7,176 nucleotides of DNA from Candidatus Delongbacteria bacterium (GTDB lineage Bacteria; UBA4055). This document shows, one piece after another, positions 1 through 5,041 of this stretch. Positions within the stretch are counted from its first letter, which is position 1. Each line of letters begins with the position of its first letter. Below the pieces are notes generated by a model. That model did not search any database and was not told where the DNA came from. It saw nothing but the letters and a program-made list of their open reading frames with translations. The translations under genes and the position numbers were made by a program. The stretch spans positions 1-7,176 of the forward strand of contig WTAK01000371.1 of assembly GCA_013139625.1 (NCBI GenBank). Reading direction: 5' to 3'.

Positions 1-1504
1 TTTGACTGGCAAGTCTTATTCTCTGTGCTTCACCACCAGACAAAGTTCTTGCATTTCTATCTAAGGTTAGATATTGAAGGCCTACATTCATTAAGAAATT
101 CAATCTTTCACACATCTCTTTTTGTAATTCTTTGATTATCACATTTTCTTTGTCGGTCAAATGGTTAGGTAGATCTCTTATAAATTCAGTTAGTTTATTA
201 ATTTCCATAGAAGTTATTTGATCAATACTATACTTGTGTACTTTTACAGAAAGAGATTCTTTTCTCAATCTTTTTCCATCGCAGGAAGTACATTTACTGT
301 CTTTCATAAATGATTCATAGTAATGTCTTGCCATATTTGAACTTGTTTCCCGATATCGTCTTTCGATCAAGTTTGCCAAGCCTTCGTAAGTTGTATTGAT
401 CACACCTTTAAAGCTTTTTGAAACATAATCCAGTGACATTTTTCGTTTGGTACCATACATTATGGCTTCAAACAGCTTCTCAGGTATTTTATTCATTGGA
501 GTTGTAAAATCAACTTTATAGGCTTTAAAAAGCCCTTCGATCTTTTTGAACTCCATATTTTGTCCCAGTGTATATGGAATCGCTCCTTTAGGAATACTTT
601 TCTTAGGATACTTTATAAGCCTATTGATGTCAATAGTTTTTAAAAATCCTAATCCGTGACAATCATTACACATACCGGATGGTGTGTTAAATGAAAATGA
701 ATTCGGTGAAAGGTCAGGATAACTTATATGGCATTTTTGACAATAATTCTTTTCACTGTAGAGTTTTTGTTCTTTTTTATCAAGGTTATCAATGATGAGA
801 TTTCCACCGGAAAGTTTCAAAGCGATCTCTACGGATTTGGCTAAACGACTTTTTATATCATCTCTTTTCTTTAACCTATCAACTATAACATAAAGTTTAT
901 GAAATTTTTTCTCATCAACATTTATTTCATCATCAAGTGTATATTCTTTTTTATCTATAAGAACTCTGAAAAATCCTTCAGCTCGTAAGTAATCCAGAGA
1001 GTTTTTTAAGTTACCTTTCTGTCTTTCTATGTACGGTGATACGATAATAAACTTTGAATCATCAGCTAAACTTTTAAGAATATCATTTATGATCTCATCC
1101 AAAGCTCTTGAATGAACTTCATTACCGCAACTATAGCAATATTGATGACCTGCCCTTGCAAATAACATTCTAACAAAATCAAATATTTCAGTGACAGTTC
1201 CAACGGTAGATCGGGGATTTGAAGATGAAGTTTTTTGCTCAATTGAGATTGCCGGCGATAAGCCTTCAATAGAGTCAACAACAGGCTTTTTCATAATTCC
1301 TAAAAATTGCTTTGTATAATTTGACAATGATTCGACATATCTTCTTTGACCTTCAGTGTAAATAGTGTCAAAAGCCATTGATGATTTGCCGGAACCGCTG
1401 ATACCGGTGAATACGATTAATTTATTTTTATCTAATTCTAGATCTAAATTTTTCAAATTGTGCTCACATGCACCTTTTACAATTAATTTATCTGAAGAGC
1501 CCAT
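1..1504 (-). CDS. uvrA: UvrA, excinuclease ABC subunit A, N-terminal part (cut by window edge)
   Basis: UvrA is the ATP-dependent damage sensor of nucleotide excision repair; as a dimer it scans DNA with UvrB in the cytoplasm. I read 501 uninterrupted codons from an ATG at 1504; the family is about 940 residues, so the C-terminal half lies outside the window. Visible motifs are Walker A GISGSGKSS (34-42), EGQRRYVESLS (about 52-61), the region GLSPAISIEQK (81-91), CxxC at 123/126, the first zinc module with Cys255, Cys258, Cys279 and Cys282 around FSFNTPSG, CTSCDGKRL (405-413), and the first ABC signature LSGGEAQRIRLASQ (488-501), where the window ends. Spacing of these motifs matches E. coli UvrA closely. 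Start choice: an upstream ATG at about 1516 meets a stop after two codons. The ribosome site is weak (GGA about 8 bases upstream). It is transcribed away from the neighbouring secreted-protein gene. No residue looks abnormal. Confidence 0.98.
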   Translation of the reverse strand, partial: MGSSDKLIVKGACEHNLKNLDLELDKNKLIVFTGISGSGKSSMAFDTIYTEGQRRYVESLSNYTKQFLGIMKKPVVDSIEGLSPAISIEQKTSSSNPRSTVGTVTEIFDFVRMLFARAGHQYCYSCGNEVHSRALDEIINDILKSLADDSKFIIVSPYIERQKGNLKNSLDYLRAEGFFRVLIDKKEYTLDDEINVDEKKFHKLYVIVDRLKKRDDIKSRLAKSVEIALKLSGGNLIIDNLDKKEQKLYSEKNYCQKCHISYPDLSPNSFSFNTPSGMCNDCHGLGFLKTIDINRLIKYPKKSIPKGAIPYTLGQNMEFKKIEGLFKAYKVDFTTPMNKIPEKLFEAIMYGTKRKMSLDYVSKSFKGVINTTYEGLANLIERRYRETSSNMARHYYESFMKDSKCTSCDGKRLRKESLSVKVHKYSIDQITSMEINKLTEFIRDLPNHLTDKENVIIKELQKEMCERLNFLMNVGLQYLTLDRNARTLSGGEAQRIRLASQ

Positions 1505-1530
1505 AATTTATTCCATCTATATTATTTTGA

Positions 1531-1560
1531 ATTATAAAGATACAAAAAAGAGGCATTATA
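1531..1560 (-). promoter_or_regulatory. Candidate -10 boxes for uvrA
   Basis: Two TATAAT hexamers lie on the minus strand at 1536-1531 and 1560-1555, 26 and 50 bases ahead of the uvrA start. Neither has a recognisable TTGACA-like -35 element at 16-18 bases, so which one is used is uncertain. No canonical LexA box (CTGT-N8-ACAG or GAAC-N4-GTTC) is visible nearby, so SOS control is not supported by the sequence. Confidence 0.35.
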
Positions 1561-1619
1561 ATAAATGACTTTAATTAGAATTTTTTTGTTTAGAAATAGT
1601 CGCATGTAAATTTTATTGT

Positions 1620-1648
1620 TTGACAAATCACGATTTTTTTGTTATATT
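1620..1648 (+). promoter_or_regulatory. Sigma-70 type promoter for the secreted-protein gene
   Basis: TTGACA at 1620-1625 and TATATT at 1643-1648 are separated by exactly 17 bases, giving a perfect -35 and a one-mismatch -10. Transcription would begin near 1655, leaving a leader of about 170 bases before the start at 1825. The bases after the -10 are AT-rich, unlike the tRNA promoter in this window. Confidence 0.8.
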
Positions 1649-1662
1649 GAGAATAAGAAAAA

Positions 1663-1678
1663 AAATCCGAGGGGATTT
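1663..1678 (+). repeat. Small perfect hairpin at the start of the leader RNA
   Basis: AAATCC (1663-1668) and GGATTT (1673-1678) flank the loop GAGG. It lies about 8 bases after the predicted transcription start, so it would cap the 5' end of the mRNA. Such hairpins can protect a transcript 5' end; that role is inference. A T-run follows a few bases later, but the stem is short for a terminator. Confidence 0.45.
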
Positions 1679-1762
1679 CATTTAGTTTTTTTCAGCTAAG
1701 AACGATAGAATAATACAGAGTTTTACCGAAAATTTCTTTAAAAATAAAAAAGAAATAAGAAA

Positions 1763-1815
1763 CTTTGCCCTCTAATTTTTTTCTAATGTGATCTCCATAT
1801 TAAGTGGAGGCAAAG
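1763..1815 (+). promoter_or_regulatory. Possible alternative RNA structures next to the ribosome-binding site
   Basis: CTTTGCCCTC (1763-1772) can pair with GAGGCAAAG (1807-1815) apart from one bulged C. CTCCA (1793-1797) can pair with TGGAG (1805-1809). The two pairings share 1807-1809 and so exclude each other, and the first reaches into the AGGAGG at 1814-1819. This could tune translation of the downstream gene. The pairings are read from sequence; a regulatory role is inference, and I recognise no riboswitch class. Confidence 0.3.
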
Positions 1816-1819
1816 GAGG
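1814..1819 (+). promoter_or_regulatory. Strong Shine-Dalgarno site fixing the start at 1825
   Basis: AGGAGG ends 5 bases before the ATG at 1825 and only 2 before the ATG at 1822. It lies inside a possible longer reading that begins with GTG at 1804. The spacing favours 1825 and rules against the GTG. Confidence 0.8.
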
Positions 1820-1824
1820 GTATG

Positions 1825-2175
1825 ATGAAGAAAATTCTAGTGATACTGCTAATGTTAGCAGTCGTAGTATTTGGCGTAGAAAGAATGAAAACTCAAAACT
1901 TCAAGAGTACACTATCGGACAAATATGGATTACCGTTGGATGATGGAACTTACCAAGTTACTTTCAAGTTCTATGACAGCTCAAAAAATGGAATATTACT
2001 TGAAGAAGAAGTTAAACTGGTCAAGTGTAAGGATGGTATCTGCATAGCCGAGCTGAAAAGTTTGCAAAAACTTGCAAACAGTGGATATGGTGTTGTTTGG
2101 ATTGGAATTAAAACGGATAATATCCAAGAAAGTGCTTTTAGGATAAGAAAATACTTGGATAAGCCAGTAAAATGA
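1825..2175 (+). CDS. Small secreted or membrane-anchored protein of unknown function
   Basis: This 116-residue protein starts at the ATG with the best-placed ribosome site. Residues 2-3 are lysines and 4-17 form one hydrophobic segment, so it is probably exported; there is no clear AxA cleavage site and no lipobox, so the segment may stay as a membrane anchor. The rest reads as a short beta-rich domain with GLPLDDGTYQVTFKFYD (35-51), then LLEEEV, then a pair of cysteines (68 and 73) in VKCKDGICIAEL, and WIGIKTDN near the end. The pattern 'G.pl.dGtY.vtFkfYd ... dG.f...L' resembles domains common in secreted proteins of FCB-group and related bacteria, whose function is unknown. The cysteine pair could form a disulphide outside the cytoplasm. 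It is a single-gene transcript with its own promoter and terminator. No function can be assigned. Confidence 0.85.
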   Translation: MKKILVILLMLAVVVFGVERMKTQNFKSTLSDKYGLPLDDGTYQVTFKFYDSSKNGILLEEEVKLVKCKDGICIAELKSLQKLANSGYGVVWIGIKTDNIQESAFRIRKYLDKPVK

Positions 2176-2202
2176 TTTTCTTTGAAATGTTTCTCAAAAT
2201 TT

Positions 2203-2235
2203 AAACCTTCCCTTTACGGAAGGTTTTTTTTATTT
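2203..2235 (+). terminator. Intrinsic terminator of the secreted-protein gene
   Basis: AAACCTTCC (2203-2211) pairs perfectly with GGAAGGTTT (2218-2226) across a 6-base loop, and a run of T follows to 2230 and again to 2237. It lies 27 bases after the stop and closes the one-gene unit. Confidence 0.92.
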
Positions 2236-2258
2236 TTACTTTAAGTTCAATAAAATAT

Positions 2259-2263
2259 AGGAG
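2259..2263 (+). promoter_or_regulatory. Shine-Dalgarno site placing the miaA start at an ATT codon
   Basis: AGGAG at 2259-2263 is followed by 6 bases and then ATT at 2270. An in-frame TAG at 2258-2260 overlaps it, so the reading frame cannot extend further upstream. No clear promoter is visible between the preceding terminator and this site, although the AT-rich stretch 2231-2257 must contain one if miaA is transcribed separately. Confidence 0.7.
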
Positions 2264-2269
2264 CTTCTT

Positions 2270-3181
2270 ATTTCTACAAACAAATTAATTGTTATAACAG
2301 GTCAAACAGCAACGGGTAAAACAACTTTGGCTGCTCATATAGCTAAATTATTGGATGGAGAGATCATAAGTGCTGATTCTAGACAAGTATATAAATTTAT
2401 GGATATTGGTACAGGGAAGGATCTTGATGATTTTACTATTGACGATAAAAAGATCCCTTACCATTTGATAAATATTTGTGAACCCGGTGAAGAATATAAT
2501 ATTTATCGATACCAAAAAGATTTCTTAGAAGTTTATAAAGATATTATTTCAAGAAATAAACAACCAATTTTATGTGGTGGTTCAGGTCTATATGTTGAAT
2601 CAGTGTTGAAGAACTATAAACTTATGAATGTTCCTATCAATGAGCAGCTGAGAAATAACCTTGAAGAAAAAACTGATGAAGAATTGGCTATTGTTTTACA
2701 GAGTTATACAACTCCTCACAACACTACGGATCTTATGTACCGCAAAAGATTAATTCGAGCAATAGAAATAGCAGACTATCAATCAAAGAGTAATATTGAT
2801 GAGCAATTACCTGAATTAGATCATATTATTTTCGGAATTCGTTTTGAAAGGGATATGCTGAAAAAAAGAATAACAGAAAGACTTCGAGCAAGATTTGATG
2901 AAGGTATGATCGACGAAGCAAAGAATTTATTGGATATGGGAATTTCAAAGGATAAGTTGATCTATTACGGTTTGGAATATAAGTTTCTGGCAGAGTACCT
3001 TGACGGACAATATAATTACAATGATATGTATCAAAAGCTTAATTCAGCGATACATAGGTTTTCTAAAAGACAGATGACATGGTTTCGAAGAATGGAGAAG
3101 AATGGTTTTGACATTAATTGGATAGAAGGAAAATTATCATTAGAGGATAAGATTAAATTTGGAATGAATTTATTGAAATAG
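2270..3181 (+). CDS. miaA: MiaA, tRNA dimethylallyltransferase, with apparent AUU start
   Basis: MiaA transfers a dimethylallyl group from DMAPP to N6 of A37 in tRNAs that read UNN codons. The protein is 303 residues when read from ATT 2270, normal for the family (about 300-316). Motifs by residue: P-loop GQTATGKT (11-18), substrate motif DSRQVY (36-41), DIGTGK (45-50), GGSGLY (103-108), KRLIRAIEI (159-167), and the C-terminal KRQMTWFRRM (266-275). YYGLEYKFL near 232-240 replaces the commoner GY-E form and resembles a MiaA version known from Bacteroidota-type genomes. Start choice: a TAG at 2258 closes the frame; the first ATG, GTG or TTG is the TTG at 2327, which would remove the P-loop and the first strand. 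ATT 2270 has AGGAG 6 bases upstream. A mutated or miscalled ATG is the main alternative. The sirtuin gene follows after 9 bases. Confidence 0.93.
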   Translation: MSTNKLIVITGQTATGKTTLAAHIAKLLDGEIISADSRQVYKFMDIGTGKDLDDFTIDDKKIPYHLINICEPGEEYNIYRYQKDFLEVYKDIISRNKQPILCGGSGLYVESVLKNYKLMNVPINEQLRNNLEEKTDEELAIVLQSYTTPHNTTDLMYRKRLIRAIEIADYQSKSNIDEQLPELDHIIFGIRFERDMLKKRITERLRARFDEGMIDEAKNLLDMGISKDKLIYYGLEYKFLAEYLDGQYNYNDMYQKLNSAIHRFSKRQMTWFRRMEKNGFDINWIEGKLSLEDKIKFGMNLLK

Positions 3182-3190
3182 GTATAAAAA

Positions 3191-3901
3191 ATGAGCAAAA
3201 TATTAATTCTAAGCGGGGCAGGGTTATCAGCAGAATCGGGGATAAGTACTTTCAGAGATTCTGATGGTCTGTGGGAAAACCACGATGTGATGGAGGTTTG
3301 TTCTGTAGAAGGATTTTTCAGAGATAGAGAAAAGGTTCTTGGTTTTTATGATCAGAGAAGAAAAGATATAGAGGATAAAGAGCCGAATGATGCTCATTTT
3401 ATGATCGCAGAAATGAAAAACAAATTTCCGGATAAAATTACAGTTATGACACAGAATGTGGATAATCTCTTAGAACGGTCAGATTGTGCAGATGTTTTAC
3501 ATCTTCATGGTCAGCTTACAGAATTAGTTTGTGAGATGTGCGGAAATATATTTGATATTGGCTATAGACCGATTAAAGAATATTCAGAGTGTCCTGAATG
3601 TCAGAGTCATGCTGTTAGACACAATGTAGTTATGTTCGGAGAAGCTGCTCCGATGTATCAAAGGCTATATAATGAATTAATGAGAACAGATCTTTTAGTG
3701 ATAATTGGAACCAGTGGGAATGTTCTACCTGTTTCTCAGTTTGCTTCATATACAAAATATTCAATACTGAATAACTTAGATGAATCTTGGGCAATAGATA
3801 ATTCGGTATTTACACATACTTTTTACGAAAAAGCAACTACTGCTGCTCCAAAGATAAAACAGCTCATTGAGCAGTTTATTGAAACGGGCGCGATTTCGTA
3901 A
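3191..3901 (+). CDS. cobB: Sirtuin, NAD-dependent protein deacylase (CobB/SIRT5-like)
   Basis: Sirtuins remove acyl groups from protein lysines, using NAD+ and releasing nicotinamide and O-acyl-ADP-ribose. The protein is 236 residues, usual for bacterial members. Visible: GAGLSAESGISTFR (9-22), TQNVD (87-91), catalytic His106 in LHG (105-107), zinc cysteines 114, 117, 134 and 137, VVMFGE (146-151), and GTSGNVLPVS (173-182). Tyr53 and Arg56 in FYDQRR match the Y-x-x-R pair that binds negatively charged acyl groups in class III sirtuins, so desuccinylase or demalonylase activity is likely in addition to deacetylation; this is inference from the family. Met148 takes the place of the usual Trp before FGE and His144 the usual Pro. 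The start ATG has only a weak AGG (3180-3182) overlapping the miaA stop, so translation may be coupled to miaA. Confidence 0.95.
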   Translation: MSKILILSGAGLSAESGISTFRDSDGLWENHDVMEVCSVEGFFRDREKVLGFYDQRRKDIEDKEPNDAHFMIAEMKNKFPDKITVMTQNVDNLLERSDCADVLHLHGQLTELVCEMCGNIFDIGYRPIKEYSECPECQSHAVRHNVVMFGEAAPMYQRLYNELMRTDLLVIIGTSGNVLPVSQFASYTKYSILNNLDESWAIDNSVFTHTFYEKATTAAPKIKQLIEQFIETGAIS

Positions 3902-3922
3902 AGACGTACTACCAGTACGTCT
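3902..3922. repeat. Perfect 9-bp inverted repeat directly after the sirtuin stop
   Basis: AGACGTACT and AGTACGTCT flank the 3-base spacer ACC. It begins on the last bases of the sirtuin gene's stop region. No T-run follows on either strand, so it is not an ordinary terminator, and a true terminator lies 20 bases further on. It could stabilise the mRNA 3' end or bind a dimeric protein; neither is shown by sequence. Confidence 0.75.
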
Positions 3923-3942
3923 CAACAGAAAAGCCCAAAAAT

Positions 3943-3976
3943 AAAAAAACCCTTGAGATTTCTTAAGGGTTTTTTG
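3943..3976. terminator. Bidirectional terminator between the sirtuin and tRNA-Phe
   Basis: AAAAAACCCTT (3944-3954) is the exact complement of AAGGGTTTTTT (3965-3975); three more pairs, one of them G-T, extend the stem to a 4-base loop. The T-run ends the sirtuin transcript on the plus strand. The run of seven A at 3943-3949 is a T-run on the minus strand, where the hairpin begins 2 bases after the tRNA CCA end. Confidence 0.9.
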
Positions 3977-3977
3977 T

Positions 3978-4053
3978 TGGTGCCTCCTCGCGGAATTGAA
4001 CCACGGACACAGGGATTTTCAGTCCCTTGCTCTACCGACTGAGCTAAGAAGGC
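3978..4053 (-). tRNA. tRNA-Phe (GAA)
   Basis: This 76-base tRNA has an encoded CCA (3980-3978). The acceptor stem GCCTTCT pairs with AGGAGGC with one G-U. The D-arm is TAGCTCAGTCGGTAGAGCA, the anticodon stem AGGGA/TCCCT encloses the loop CTGAAAA, giving anticodon GAA, and the T-arm has GGTTCAATTCC. A37 lies next to the anticodon in an AAA run, the context recognised by MiaA, which is encoded in this same window; phenylalanine UUY codons are among those read by i6A37 tRNAs. It has its own promoter and a terminator immediately downstream. The last bases are intact, with no sign of an inserted element. Confidence 0.98.
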
Positions 4054-4074
4054 ATCCTAATTCGGTACGCGCTA

Positions 4075-4103
4075 AATATACAACTATAAAAAATTCTTGT
4101 CAA
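4075..4103 (-). promoter_or_regulatory. Promoter of tRNA-Phe with GC-rich discriminator
   Basis: On the minus strand TTGACA (4103-4098) and TATATT (4080-4075) are 17 bases apart. The segment after the -10 is TAGCGCG, strikingly GC-rich in this AT-rich sequence, and transcription would begin near 4068, about 15 bases before the mature tRNA. GC-rich discriminators are typical of stable-RNA promoters under stringent (ppGpp) control in E. coli; the same control here is inference. Confidence 0.85.
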
Positions 4104-4134
4104 CAGATATTTTACGATTATTAGAGTAGATCAT

Positions 4135-5034
4135 TTAACCTCTTGGATGGTATTGTTTATAAACCTGTTTTAGGTGTTCTCTATCTATATGTGTATATAT
4201 CTGAGTTGTAGTTATATCCGCATGTCCAAGCATTTCCTGAACAGCTCTCAGATCAGCACCACCTTCTAACAAATGAGTAGCAAATGAATGCCTAAAGGTA
4301 TGAGGATGGATTTTAATATCCAAATGAGCCATTTCAATATATTTTCTAACGATTTTCCAGAATCCCATCCTTGTCATAGGATTTCCTCTAAAATTAAGAA
4401 ATAAGGTTCCACCAGCCTTTCCTTTAACTGCTAACTCAGGTCTGGATTCATCTAAATATCTCTCTAAAAAATCTAAAGCACTTTTACCGATAGGTACAAT
4501 TCTCTCTTTATTTCTTTTTCCGATAACACGAACGATCTTATCTGAAAAAATAACAGAATTATAATTGATTGTAAGTAACTCACTGATCCTCATACCACAT
4601 GCATACATCATTTCCATCATTGCTCGATCTCTTAGACCTAAAGGAGTTTCAAGATCAGGTAGATTAAACAACTTGTCTATTTCTTCTACAGACATTACTT
4701 CGGGTAAAGTTTTAGGATGTTTAGGAGTCTCAATGTGTAAAGATGGATTATTTGTTGAATAATCTTCGTTGACAATAAATTTATGGAAATTCTTTATTGA
4801 GGAAAGATTCCGTATGATAGAATTGATATTTAGCCCAATATCTCGAAGCTCTGTAACGAAATGTCTTATATCTGTAGCTTGAATCTTGTCAGGAGTTTGA
4901 ATGCTTTTCTCCGAAAGATATTTGATGTATCTGTTAAGATCATTGCTATATGATTCAAGAGTTAACTCGGAAAGACCTTTTTCAAACAAAAGGAAATCGT
5001 AATAATTTTCAAGTATATCTTCAAGTTTTTTCAT
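4135..5034 (-). CDS. xerD: XerD-type tyrosine recombinase
   Basis: XerC/XerD resolve chromosome dimers at dif during cell division. The protein is 299 residues (E. coli XerD is 298). Residues 1-105 form the SAM-like N-terminal DNA-binding domain; the catalytic domain carries Arg149 (ACGMRISELL), Lys173 (GKRNKER), His245 and Arg248 (HPHTFRHSFATHLLEGGADLR), His271 (LGHADITTTQIYTH) and nucleophile Tyr280. Each is one position later than in E. coli XerD, and the C-terminus HPRG matches the usual HPRA. That supports a core Xer protein, more XerD than XerC, rather than a phage integrase. It starts 7 bases after the stop of the SLBB gene without a clear Shine-Dalgarno, suggesting translational coupling. 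No terminator is visible after it, so transcripts may read on through tRNA-Phe to the bidirectional terminator. No dif-like site is recognised in the window. Confidence 0.93.
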   Translation of the reverse strand: MKKLEDILENYYDFLLFEKGLSELTLESYSNDLNRYIKYLSEKSIQTPDKIQATDIRHFVTELRDIGLNINSIIRNLSSIKNFHKFIVNEDYSTNNPSLHIETPKHPKTLPEVMSVEEIDKLFNLPDLETPLGLRDRAMMEMMYACGMRISELLTINYNSVIFSDKIVRVIGKRNKERIVPIGKSALDFLERYLDESRPELAVKGKAGGTLFLNFRGNPMTRMGFWKIVRKYIEMAHLDIKIHPHTFRHSFATHLLEGGADLRAVQEMLGHADITTTQIYTHIDREHLKQVYKQYHPRG

Positions 5035-5041
5035 AAAGAGT

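Larger units (their letters stand above)
1505..1824. other. Divergent intergenic region between uvrA and the secreted-protein gene
   Basis: This stretch of about 320 bases has no credible gene; its only ORFs are a dozen or so codons without ribosome sites. It is very AT-rich. It holds candidate uvrA -10 boxes at the left, a consensus plus-strand promoter at 1620-1648, a 6-bp hairpin at 1663-1678, and a leader of about 170 bases whose last part can fold in more than one way around the ribosome-binding site of the next gene. Confidence 0.7.

Noticed and set aside
1087..1281. 64-codon minus-strand ORF
   Set aside because: It is an out-of-frame shadow within uvrA, whose own frame carries conserved motifs here.
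1365..1568. 67-codon plus-strand ORF
   Set aside because: It is antisense to the Walker A region of uvrA, with no ribosome site or recognisable protein.
1505..1660. LexA (SOS) box ahead of uvrA
   Set aside because: Neither the CTGT-N8-ACAG nor the GAAC-N4-GTTC pattern is present.
1804..1824. GTG start seven codons upstream of the secreted-protein ATG
   Set aside because: The Shine-Dalgarno AGGAGG at 1814-1819 lies inside that extension, and the extra residues would put charged amino acids before the signal segment. ATG 1825 has proper spacing.
2327..2329. TTG as the start of miaA
   Set aside because: It would remove the nucleotide-binding P-loop encoded just upstream in the same open frame, and it has no ribosome site.
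4565..4762. 65-codon plus-strand ORF
   Set aside because: It is antisense to the catalytic-domain start of xerD, with no ribosome site or recognisable protein.
3978..5034. tRNA gene beside a tyrosine recombinase as an integrated element
   Set aside because: The recombinase is on the 5' side of the tRNA, whereas elements join at the 3' end. Its catalytic spacing and C-terminus are those of core XerD, the tRNA is intact, and no duplicated tRNA end is seen.
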